Shown piece by piece: positions 53,051 through 61,296 of a DNA stretch of 64,000 nt (position 1 is the stretch's first letter; each line of letters begins with the position of its first letter). Both the position numbers and the translations under genes were made by a program. The DNA is from Oscillatoriales cyanobacterium USR001 (lineage in GTDB: Bacteria; Cyanobacteriota; Cyanobacteriia; Cyanobacteriales; Microcoleaceae), in assembly GCA_001698425.1 (NCBI GenBank), contig MBRE01000063.1:79249-143248 (forward strand). Reading direction: 5' to 3'. The notes beneath the pieces were generated by a model that was not told the origin of the DNA, searched no databases, and saw only the letters and a program-made list of their open reading frames with translations.

Positions 53051-53983
53051 TTAAACTGCTTGCAAGATTTCATCATCCACAGAAAAATCAATCTCCGTTC
53101 GATCGCGCCCAGAAATTAAATAATCGTTGTGGAATGAATCTTTTAATCCTGAAATCAAATCAAATTCAGGCTGCCAATTCAGTTCGATCGTTGCTTTATT
53201 AATGCTGGTAAAAAAGTGTTGCGATCGCATCGGAAAAGCTTTTCGTTTGCCAAAATCAAATTTTTGGGGATCGTAATGGACAATTTTAACATCAGCAGTT
53301 TTTCCAGCCGCGATCGCGCAAGCGCGGGCTAAACCATCAAACGTTACATAGCGATCGCCTGACACATTATAAATCTGTCCAATCGCTTTTTCATTACCTA
53401 ATACAGCCGCCATTGCCTTCGCCAAATCTTGACAGTGACCAAGTTGTGTAATGTGCATTCCATTAGTAGGAATAGGAATCGGGCGATCGCGAGTAATTCT
53501 GTCAAAAAACCAAGCTTCTAAATCATTATAATTTTTCGGTCCATAGATATAAGTAGGGCGAATCGAAGTCCAAGGCAAACCAGCATCTTTTAAGTAACTT
53601 TCTGTTTCTAATTTACCTAAATGGCGACTCTTTGGATCGGTAGCATCACCTTCAATATGAGGCATTTGATCTGATTTCAAATAAACTCCCGCAGAGCTCA
53701 TGTAAACAAAGTGTTGCACGTGACCTTTAAATATTTCTGCTAGAGTTTGAGTATCGCTTAATTCTCTGCCATTGTTATCAAAAATAGCATCAAATTTTTC
53801 TCCTGATAACTTTTCTTTGAGTTGAGAAGCATCGCCGCGATCGCCATGAATTTGTTGGACTCCCTCTACCGGTGCGGGTTTATTCCCCCGATTAAATAAT
53901 ACCACTTCATGGCCTTGGGCTACTAAAATTTTAGCGAGATAAACGCCGATAAACCTTGTACCACCCATCATTAAGATTCGCAT
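53051..53983 (-). CDS. NAD-dependent epimerase/dehydratase, CSP41-like
   Basis: A 310-residue Rossmann-fold protein. The nucleotide motif is MGGTRFIGVYLA (a GxxGxxG variant), followed by VVLFNRGN and VYMSSAGVYL (the Ser of an SDR-type active site; the YxxxK pair is not clear). It resembles the plant/cyanobacterial CSP41 and mRNA-binding atypical SDR group, which acts on RNA rather than sugars. Whether it is an enzyme or an RNA-binding protein is open. It is downstream of nothing obvious and has its own promoter region of about 300 bp. Confidence 0.78.
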   Translation of the reverse strand: MRILMMGGTRFIGVYLAKILVAQGHEVVLFNRGNKPAPVEGVQQIHGDRGDASQLKEKLSGEKFDAIFDNNGRELSDTQTLAEIFKGHVQHFVYMSSAGVYLKSDQMPHIEGDATDPKSRHLGKLETESYLKDAGLPWTSIRPTYIYGPKNYNDLEAWFFDRITRDRPIPIPTNGMHITQLGHCQDLAKAMAAVLGNEKAIGQIYNVSGDRYVTFDGLARACAIAAGKTADVKIVHYDPQKFDFGKRKAFPMRSQHFFTSINKATIELNWQPEFDLISGLKDSFHNDYLISGRDRTEIDFSVDDEILQAV

Positions 53984-54305
53984 TTTACTTGAGTCTCCTT
54001 ATTGGTAAATTTTGCGGGATTTTTCGCGATCGCCAGTCATCTAAATTTGATTTATAGAAATTTTAACATCTTTAAGTTACCATGCGATCGTAAATATTTC
54101 TTACCTTTTTTCCTCTGTCACGGTGGTTAGGGCATAAATTTGTGATAGGACGCTACAATATTTTATAATTACGATCGCGGATTTTACGGATTACGCGGAT
54201 TACGCGGATTAGTTGGAGGGATGATTATTTGGTCTGTGAAATCAGAGAAATCCGTCTAATCTGTGTATCCCAATTACCCATTACCAATTACCAATTACCA
54301 ATTAT
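53984..54305. other. 322-bp gene-free gap with dispersed repeat
   Basis: The gap between the divergent epimerase and dnaG genes contains the 66-bp dispersed repeat (54171-54236) and CAATTACC-type repeats (54270-54304) that end at the dnaG start. No coding frame or RNA gene is apparent. Confidence 0.6.
54171..54236. repeat. 66-bp dispersed repeat (inverted copy of 5984-6049)
   Basis: Contains GCGGATTTTACGGATTACGC and two further GCGGATTA units, then GAGGGATGATTATTTGGTCTG. It is almost identical to the reverse complement of 5984-6049, 48 kb away. Confidence 0.85.
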
Positions 54306-56333
54306 ATGCAAATCCCCCGCATTCATCCCGATACCATTGAAGAAATCAAACAAAAAGCTGACATAGTAGATGTCATCTCCACTCACGTTGTACTGCGAAA
54401 AAGAGGCAAAGATTTTGTCGGCTTATGTCCTTTCCATGACGAAAAATCTCCGAGTTTTACTGTTAGTCCAAACAAACAAATGTATTATTGCTTTGGTTGC
54501 GGTGCGGGGGGAAATGCCTTTAAATTTTTAATGGAATTAGGTAAGCGCTCCTTTGGTGATGTCGTGTTAGAATTAGCTCGACAACATCAAATAACAATAC
54601 AAACATTAGAACCCGAACAGCGCCAAGAATTACAACGCCAAATCTCTCTGAGAGAACAACTATATGAAATTTTAGCATTAGCTTCTAGCTTTTACGAACA
54701 CGCTTTACGCCAGCCTCAAGGACAAAAAGCTTTAGAATATTTGCAAATAGAACGCCAATTGAGCGACCAAACAATTCAAAAATTCCAGTTAGGATATGCC
54801 CCCGCCGGTTGGGAGGCAATTTATAGCTATTTGGTGGAACAGAAACACTATTCATTACAATTAGTAGAGCAAGCAGGATTAATTGTACCACGAAAAACAG
54901 GGGGAAATGGCTATTATGATAGATTTCGCGATCGCCTGATGATTCCGATCTGCGATTTGCAAGGACGAGTGATTGGTTTTGGCGGTCGCACTCTCAGTGA
55001 TGAACAGCCGAAATATCTTAATTCTCCTGAAACTGAATTATTCGATAAAGGCAAAACATTATATGCTTTAGATCGAGCTAAAACTGCTATTACTAAACAA
55101 GATCAAGCGGTAGTAGTTGAGGGATATTTTGATGCGATCGCCCTTCACGCTGCCGATATTTCTAATGCAGTTGCTTCCCTTGGTACTGCTTTGAGTTTAG
55201 ATCAAGTGCGGCAACTTTTGCGCTACACAGAATCTAACCAAATTATTCTGAATTTTGATGCAGATAAAGCTGGAATGCAAGCCGCAGAAAGAGCAATTGG
55301 AGAAATAGAAAAACTTGCTTATCGTGGCGATGTTCAATTACGAATTTTAAATATTCCCGATGGCAAAGATGCCGACGAATATCTAAAAGTTTATTCTGGC
55401 GATCGCTATCGAGAATTACTGGTAAATGCACCTTTATGGATAGATTGGCAGATTCAACAACTCCTAATTAATTGCGATTTGAATCAAGCCGATCGATACG
55501 GCAAAGTTACTCAAGAAATGGTGAAATTATTAACTAAGATTACCGATGACAACCAATTAACTCACTATAACTTTCAATGTGCTAACATCCTTAGTAAAGG
55601 TGATTCACTTAAGGTAAAATTCTTAGCCGAGACTTTGCTGAATCAAGTTGTAAATAATTGGGCAAAATTGCTAAAACAAGATGAATCTTTAGTTGTGCCA
55701 TTGCTAGTTAGAAATAAGCTGAAATTTAATTCTAAAAGTAAATCCCGTCAGACGCATAAAAATCAGACTGAAAATAAAGTTTCAGTTTTAGCTAATCCGC
55801 GAGGAATTAGTGTTTTAGAACAACCAGAGGCATTTTTATTGCGTATTTATATTCATTCTCCTGAATATCGCCAAGCTGTAATCGAGGCCATAGAAGCCAG
55901 AAGTTTACAATTTAGTCTCTCTCATCATCGTTTTTTGTGGCTTCAGATTTTGAATTTAAAAATATTGGATAAAACCTCTTTACAACTAGAGGCATCTGTG
56001 TTAATATCAAAATTACAAAATAGCTATTTACAATTTCCCAAACAACTAGAGCAAATTTCTCATTTATTTCATTTAGACGAGCTTTCAGAAAAACATATTC
56101 TCCGACCGCCCTTAGCAATTCGAGCTACTATTGCCTATATTGAGCAAATTACCACTCAAAAACGCCGAGTTGCGGCTTTGAATATGTGGAAAAAAACCGA
56201 TGTAATTACCCATCGAGAACAGGCTAATAAATATTATCAACAGTTTTGGGTAGAACAAGAATGGATTGAAGAATTAGAAAGATTGCGACGAGTTAACTTT
56301 TCTGATTTAGTATCAGTTCCCTGGATAGTTTAA
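54306..56333 (+). CDS. dnaG: DNA primase DnaG
   Basis: DnaG makes RNA primers for replication. The 675-residue protein has the N-terminal CHC2 zinc site (C41, H44, C62, C65 in CPFH and CFGC), the RNA-polymerase and TOPRIM core with VVVEGYFDAIAL and LNFDADKAG, and a long C-terminal helicase-interaction region from about 470 on. Length and start are normal for cyanobacteria. The upstream region is short-repeat DNA with no visible ribosome site, so translation initiation may depend on another feature. Confidence 0.97.
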   Translation: MQIPRIHPDTIEEIKQKADIVDVISTHVVLRKRGKDFVGLCPFHDEKSPSFTVSPNKQMYYCFGCGAGGNAFKFLMELGKRSFGDVVLELARQHQITIQTLEPEQRQELQRQISLREQLYEILALASSFYEHALRQPQGQKALEYLQIERQLSDQTIQKFQLGYAPAGWEAIYSYLVEQKHYSLQLVEQAGLIVPRKTGGNGYYDRFRDRLMIPICDLQGRVIGFGGRTLSDEQPKYLNSPETELFDKGKTLYALDRAKTAITKQDQAVVVEGYFDAIALHAADISNAVASLGTALSLDQVRQLLRYTESNQIILNFDADKAGMQAAERAIGEIEKLAYRGDVQLRILNIPDGKDADEYLKVYSGDRYRELLVNAPLWIDWQIQQLLINCDLNQADRYGKVTQEMVKLLTKITDDNQLTHYNFQCANILSKGDSLKVKFLAETLLNQVVNNWAKLLKQDESLVVPLLVRNKLKFNSKSKSRQTHKNQTENKVSVLANPRGISVLEQPEAFLLRIYIHSPEYRQAVIEAIEARSLQFSLSHHRFLWLQILNLKILDKTSLQLEASVLISKLQNSYLQFPKQLEQISHLFHLDELSEKHILRPPLAIRATIAYIEQITTQKRRVAALNMWKKTDVITHREQANKYYQQFWVEQEWIEELERLRRVNFSDLVSVPWIV

Positions 56334-56382
56334 AATTTAATTATTAAAATCTAATTATTAAAATTTAATTATTAAAATTTAA

Positions 56383-57339
56383 TCATTTGACAAATTGCCG
56401 CACCTGTGGTGGCAATACAGGAACTACTTTTTGTCGCCAAAACTGGTCGAAACTTTCAGGTTGAACTCCACGCCAAGCAATTCCTACTGCTAAAGTCAAG
56501 AAAAATAAAGCTCCTAAACCATTGATTAAATGAGATAAAATACCAGGTTTTTTGGCAGGAAGTGAAATTCTGGGTCGATAATCCATTCCTTCATATTGGA
56601 TATCATCATCACGGCGCTTTGATACCGATGTTTTCGATCGCGATGCTGCATTACTTCCAGAAGAAACTGTTTTTTTGCTAACAGTTGTTTTGTTAGTTGC
56701 CTTTCCCGAAGAAAGGTGAGAACCACTTGATGTCGACTGTTTACCACCAGACATTCCTGTTTTGCCCAAGGCGGTTTTACCTCTTTGCAATCGAGTTGTC
56801 TGAGATGGTTTTTTGGAGGGTTTAGAAGCTTGCGATCGCATTAAATTCTGCAACTGCTGAGTTACTGCCATTGGTTGTTCCCCTCGTTTTGCCCACTGAG
56901 ACAGCATCGCCGCTGTAATCCCACAAAGGTTTTCTACCCCCAACACCTGCATCCTTTTTAAGAGAATTTGATTATTGCAGACAAATACAACTAAAGATTC
57001 TGGATGCTCGCAAGTAAAACCATAAACGCATTGAGCCGTCGCTACAATCATCCGCGTTTGTTTGCTTTGATTACCACCAACTGCCGGTTCTAATTGCGGA
57101 TGAGTTTCTAGCGCATCAGTCATTTGCCAACCACTACCAGGAAAAAATCTCAGAAATTCTTTAGCTAGTCTTTCGCGCTCGCCATCCCCTTCATCTGCCA
57201 CAAATTCCATTTCCTCAAACACCACTTCTGGAACATAGCAACTTCCCGCCTTGGCATATTGTTGCCATGTTTGCACGTTGCTATCCATCAGCACATCAAC
57301 ATCAAAAATTAATAAGACAGAAGGTAAATTATTATCCAT
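56383..57339 (-). CDS. PIN-domain protein with C-terminal membrane helix
   Basis: A 318-residue protein. The N-terminal 160 residues read as a PIN-like nuclease fold (LLIFDVDVLMDSN, FEEMEF, FVCNNQILL), with the first aspartates in FDVDVL as metal candidates. The middle (about 170-265) is rich in Ser, Lys, Arg and Gln and is probably disordered, and there is a single membrane helix near the C-terminus (about 271-293, INGLGALFFLTLAVGIAW). Such PIN/membrane proteins are known in cyanobacteria but not well studied. No antitoxin gene is adjacent. Confidence 0.7.
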   Translation of the reverse strand: MDNNLPSVLLIFDVDVLMDSNVQTWQQYAKAGSCYVPEVVFEEMEFVADEGDGERERLAKEFLRFFPGSGWQMTDALETHPQLEPAVGGNQSKQTRMIVATAQCVYGFTCEHPESLVVFVCNNQILLKRMQVLGVENLCGITAAMLSQWAKRGEQPMAVTQQLQNLMRSQASKPSKKPSQTTRLQRGKTALGKTGMSGGKQSTSSGSHLSSGKATNKTTVSKKTVSSGSNAASRSKTSVSKRRDDDIQYEGMDYRPRISLPAKKPGILSHLINGLGALFFLTLAVGIAWRGVQPESFDQFWRQKVVPVLPPQVRQFVK

Positions 57340-57353
57340 AACTTTAACTTATT

Positions 57354-57389
57354 TGTTAACGGTTAACTATTAACCGTTAACCGTTAACT
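57354..57389. repeat. GTTAACGG/CCGTTAAC repeats
   Basis: GTTAAC-based short repeats, partly palindromic (TTAACGGTTAAC, TTAACCGTTAAC), between the PIN gene and the protease gene. Confidence 0.75.
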
Positions 57390-57391
57390 AA

Positions 57392-58981
57392 TTAGCTACC
57401 AATACCCAAACGTCCCGCCAACGCTGGAGTTAAAGGTAATAGTACCGCAATCATCAAAAACAAAGCTAACAAACCTAAAGCAGCCCTGGCATCGTCAGGT
57501 TCAGTCAACTCATTTAAACTCGGTCGTTCTAAATTGCGCTGCAAAATCAGAATTACTACCGCCCAATATAAAGCCAAAGGATTTAAAAAAGAGACGATCG
57601 CTAATACAATAAATGTAGCAAATGTCGTCCGCCCCGCAATTTTGCGACCGTAAATCGCCTGGACAATTCGCCCTCCATCCAACTGTCCCGCTGGCATTAA
57701 ATTAAGTGCTGTAATCACCAAACCAAACCATCCAATCACGACTAAAGGATGGACATCTACAATTGGTTGATGTAAAGTATCTCCTAAAACTACTCGCGCC
57801 AAAGTGCCAACTAAAATTGAGTCCTTGAAAAAACTAGCAGGTACTTTAAATAAACTGCCTTGGTGAGAAAGTAGGAAACCACTAATTAGCATTACTAGGG
57901 AAATAATACCTCCCGCTGCTGGTCCAGCGATCGCCACATCAAATAGCACTTTACGACTCGGTAAGACAGACTCAAAGCGGTTAACTGCACCAAAAGAACC
58001 AATTTGCCAAGTAGGAATAAAAAACGGCCAGGAAAACTTGACATTGTGGTGTTTAGCGAAAACTTGATGACCAATTTCGTGGGCGATTAAGATTGTTAAA
58101 ATTCCCCCGGCGATCGGTAAAGCTTCTGAGTAGCGCATCGGTGCGCTAAAGAAATCGAACCCTAGTAGCAATCCCGCAGTTTCTAAGCTAGTGGCGATCG
58201 TTGTCACCATCAAAACCACCGCGAGAACTTTTTGGGAAATTGTACTTGGGTGGGGGTCATTTTTGCTAGGTAAAATAATTGCTACCGGTCTACCGTCAGT
58301 ATTTTCTACTAAAAATAGCCGATAGCGATCGCCCAATTTTTCTTGCAACTTCTCTGACATTCGCGAGTATACTGCTTCGGGATCTCCCCGTAGGTTCCCT
58401 CGGCAAATTACCCCATCCTGAAACGGAATAGTTTCAGTGGCAAAAAACGTATCAATACCAAAAATACCTTGTATTGCTTTAAGGTCCTCTGCGGGTACGG
58501 GAACGAGTTCTGGTTTGTCTATTGTCGTTGGTTGCACTCTTGCCTTAACTGGTTCTAAACTAGAACCATCTGGAGGCGTTTCGACGGAACTGAGCATTTT
58601 TTCTGCCCGCGATCGCAATAACTCCTCTTCACCCGCCGCCCGCAATTTTTTTCCTAAATAAATGTACAAAAGAGTCGAAGCCACCAACAGCAATAAAACA
58701 CCAGCTAGACTCAGATAAATCCCCAGCCCAAACAAACCGAAAAATAACAGCCAGGGACTCATCAGTGCCACCGACTGTAACCAGGCAAGAATACCCAGTT
58801 TACCAAAAGGCAAAGCCCGATAATATCCCCAACCCAAAATCCCAAGGGCAATTAACACAATAATCGTCGTTGCGAAGTTTTCCGATGCAGTATTAATTCC
58901 TAATGTATCCGCACTTACTGCACCTATCAGAAATGATAAATCGCTGGGAATATCAGATATAATTGGTGTAAACATATTCAA
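57392..58981 (-). CDS. Site-2 protease-type membrane metalloprotease
   Basis: A 529-residue polytopic membrane protein of the S2P/M50 type. The zinc motif is HEIGHQ at about residues 301-306 (IAHEIGHQVFAKHH), with the second site LMPAGQLDGGR at about 445. About eight hydrophobic helices surround them. N-terminal membrane helices (about 35-110) and an acidic soluble linker precede the protease core, as in the plant EGY1-like/cyanobacterial group. It may cut membrane-anchored regulators; no substrate is suggested by the neighbours. Confidence 0.88.
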   Translation of the reverse strand: MNMFTPIISDIPSDLSFLIGAVSADTLGINTASENFATTIIVLIALGILGWGYYRALPFGKLGILAWLQSVALMSPWLLFFGLFGLGIYLSLAGVLLLLVASTLLYIYLGKKLRAAGEEELLRSRAEKMLSSVETPPDGSSLEPVKARVQPTTIDKPELVPVPAEDLKAIQGIFGIDTFFATETIPFQDGVICRGNLRGDPEAVYSRMSEKLQEKLGDRYRLFLVENTDGRPVAIILPSKNDPHPSTISQKVLAVVLMVTTIATSLETAGLLLGFDFFSAPMRYSEALPIAGGILTILIAHEIGHQVFAKHHNVKFSWPFFIPTWQIGSFGAVNRFESVLPSRKVLFDVAIAGPAAGGIISLVMLISGFLLSHQGSLFKVPASFFKDSILVGTLARVVLGDTLHQPIVDVHPLVVIGWFGLVITALNLMPAGQLDGGRIVQAIYGRKIAGRTTFATFIVLAIVSFLNPLALYWAVVILILQRNLERPSLNELTEPDDARAALGLLALFLMIAVLLPLTPALAGRLGIGS

Positions 58982-59681
58982 GCCGATACTTTAATAACAG
59001 AGAGTTAACATTTTTCTAACTGAGGCATTTCCTGAATAGTAGCACAGATAAGGATTTCTTCACTAAACTACTACTCTGGCTCAATCTTTGTGAAACTATC
59101 TTCAATCACTTAATTACTTGGGATCGGCCTGATGGTCGCTGGTTTGGCGATCGCAGGCAACATTTTTACTTGACAATATGTATTTTTCATGGTAATGCCC
59201 TGCCAGGTTCTAGGGACTAGAGGCTAGAAATTGGGGAAATGAAGAAGAAAATCACGACTAGGAGTTAATAGAAATTGTGATTTGAGTAGTAGTGGACACC
59301 ACGATCGTTCACATCCCCTGCACAGGCATTTAAACCCATCTCTGAGCCCAAATTAGGGAGTAGCGCTTTAGTCACTAGGTATGCGATCGCCCAGATCGTC
59401 CCGATTCCTCTAACAGCAATTTACCCACTTCAACATCCATTTGCACCGATTAAAGGCAAGGCAAACTCTACCAAAAAACGCAGGAAATTATACCATTTTT
59501 GATTTTGAGTGCCAAAATTGAAGCCTAAAAATCTTTGCCACCGATCGCCACCACAATTAAAGCTCTGGCAATTCACCGCCAAATCGTAATAAAAATTTTT
59601 ACGATCGGAAGAATACAAAATAATTTCCGTGTTATATGTTGTAATTAATATAGGTAAACCGAAATTCAAGAGGTATTCTCA
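58982..59681. other. 700-bp gene-free gap
   Basis: Between the protease and cyAbrB genes no convincing coding frame was found. A 79-codon minus-strand frame at 59430-59669 has no ribosome site or family resemblance and was left out. An AAGAGG ribosome site precedes the cyAbrB ATG. Confidence 0.6.
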
Positions 59682-60098
59682 ATGGTAGAAATGATGACAG
59701 CCCCCCTAACAGGAAAAGCACTGCTTCAAAAAATCAAAGGCAGTGATTTACCCAGACGTGAATTAGCCAAACTCTGCGGCTACTACACAGTCAGCAAAGG
59801 CGGAGATACTCGTATTAATCTAGCCGAGTTTTATGACTCTGTACTAGCTGCTAAAGGTATTGAGCTAGAAAAGAGCAAAGTTGACGGTCGCGGACGGGAA
59901 GCCAGCTATCGAGCAAGCGTCCACAAAAACGGCTCAATTGTAATTGGAGCCAACTATACAAAAGAGATGGGCTTAAAGCCTGGCGATGAGTTTGAAATCA
60001 AATTGGGCTATAAGCACATCCGCTTGATTCAGATCGATGCTGACTTGTCAGATATCCCCTCTGATGACGAAGACGAAGAGGAGGAGGGAGAAGAATAA
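59682..60098 (+). CDS. AbrB-family transcriptional regulator (cyAbrB)
   Basis: A 138-residue cyAbrB protein. The N-terminal part is the cyanobacterial-specific PLTGKALLQKIKGSDLPRRE and LCGYYTVSKGGDTRINLAEF segments. The C-terminal half has the AbrB swapped-hairpin DNA-binding region with VHKNGSIVIGANYTKEMGLK and GDEFEIKLGYKHIRL. It ends in an acidic run. cyAbrB proteins regulate nitrogen, carbon and hydrogenase genes in cyanobacteria, so a link to the hyp genes in this window is possible. The translation start may also be M4 or M5; M1 is given because it follows the ribosome site. Confidence 0.93.
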   Translation: MVEMMTAPLTGKALLQKIKGSDLPRRELAKLCGYYTVSKGGDTRINLAEFYDSVLAAKGIELEKSKVDGRGREASYRASVHKNGSIVIGANYTKEMGLKPGDEFEIKLGYKHIRLIQIDADLSDIPSDDEDEEEEGEE

Positions 60099-60104
60099 AG
60101 CCCT

Positions 60105-60132
60105 GGAAGTGTCAATTTACTCCGACACTTCC
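60105..60132. terminator. Hairpin after cyAbrB
   Basis: GGAAGTGTC, loop AATTTACTCC, GACACTTCC: a 9-bp stem only 7 bp after the cyAbrB stop. There is no T-run, so it may stabilise the RNA 3' end rather than terminate transcription. Confidence 0.6.
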
Positions 60133-60446
60133 TCGCCAGAAACTTGAAGAAGGAAAATGCTGAAACCCATATAGATCAAGGCTCAGGATGAAGTCTGATA
60201 GCAGGATAAACCCTGCTGTCAAGGTCTGGGTTAAAGGAAGGGGAAGCCATCAGGGTCAGAAGAAGGGAAATCAAAAAAACTTTCTTTTCGCTTTCCTTTC
60301 CGCTTTCCCTCTCAATGTCGAAAAGGACAAAAATTGCAAGTCTAAAGTCGATCGGGTTTCAGGTGTGGCGATCGCGCGATCGCTCTCAACCCTACTTTTG
60401 TCAAGCTAAAATATTAAAATCTAAAAATCTTTAACTTGGCGGACTA
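60133..60446. other. 314-bp gap before recX
   Basis: No convincing gene. A 73-codon frame at 60188-60409 is basic and of mixed composition, with no family resemblance, and was not accepted. Confidence 0.55.
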
Positions 60447-60914
60447 ATGAACTGTCTGGATTATTTCTATTTTCTGCTGGGTCGCAAGGATTACAGCGCC
60501 TCTGAACTGAACAAAAAGGGGCGCGAGAAGGGGTTTGAGGAGGGGGAGATTCTTGATGCGATCGCCCAACTTCAAAACCTTGGTTATCAGTCTGATTCGC
60601 GCTTAGTTGCCAGTCTAATTGCCTCCTCGACGGGTAAATATGGCAAATCTGTGGTCAAGCGTAAGTGCAGAGAAAAAGGAATTGATGGAGATTTATTTGA
60701 AGAAGTGTGGACTCAGCAATACGCAGAAACAGAAGATGGAGAGGAGGAAAAACTCGATGGCCTAAAAGCGAAGATTATGCGGAAATACAAGATTGAGGAC
60801 TGGCGGAAAGTTGACCCCAAAACTAAGGGAAAAATCTTAAATTACTTGCAGTATCGGGGATTTAATGGTTTTGAGCTTTGGCAGCAGTGGCAGAGAGAGC
60901 CAGAAAGTGATTAA
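60447..60914 (+). CDS. recX: Regulatory protein RecX
   Basis: RecX limits RecA filament growth. The 155-residue protein is made of three-helix repeats, typical of the family: YFYFLLGRKDYSASELNKKG, IAQLQNLGYQSDSRLVASLI and ILNYLQYRGFNGFELWQQW. It ends in a short acidic tail. recA is not adjacent. The size is close to the family average. Confidence 0.9.
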   Translation: MNCLDYFYFLLGRKDYSASELNKKGREKGFEEGEILDAIAQLQNLGYQSDSRLVASLIASSTGKYGKSVVKRKCREKGIDGDLFEEVWTQQYAETEDGEEEKLDGLKAKIMRKYKIEDWRKVDPKTKGKILNYLQYRGFNGFELWQQWQREPESD

Positions 60915-61296
60915 GTATGCTTATAATTTAAGTATTAAATCAGGTTAGAATTTTGAAGGCGGTAAGTAATCAGCAAACAGGTTTATCGCATATCGTGTCG
61001 CCTTTGTAACCAGTCAATTGCATCTTGACGAAGTAACCTTACTTAGCCATAAAGCTGACAGCTTATGTCCAATGACGTTTCTTAATTAGCCGAAATAAAA
61101 CACCTTAAAGATAGCGACTTTAGTTCTCTATACCTTAAGATAGCTGTGATGGCGATCGCGGTTATGCTAGTGTAGCACTCACACTTACTCCCAGGCGATC
61201 GCGACAGACTGTGTTAAATCTCAGTTTAACTGATATTCTCTCAAAAAAAATTGCTCCACAGTCCCAAACACAATCCTTAAAAAGAGGTTTTTGGCA
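60915..61296. other. 382-bp gap before the right-end sensor kinase
   Basis: No gene, terminator or RNA is evident. It should contain the promoter of the PAS/GAF sensor gene. Confidence 0.55.

Noticed and set aside
59430..59669. 79-codon minus-strand frame upstream of cyAbrB
   Set aside because: No ribosome site, no recognisable domain, and it covers the probable cyAbrB promoter region.
60188..60409. 73-codon plus-strand frame between cyAbrB and recX
   Set aside because: Mixed low-information composition, no family resemblance, and no clear ribosome site.
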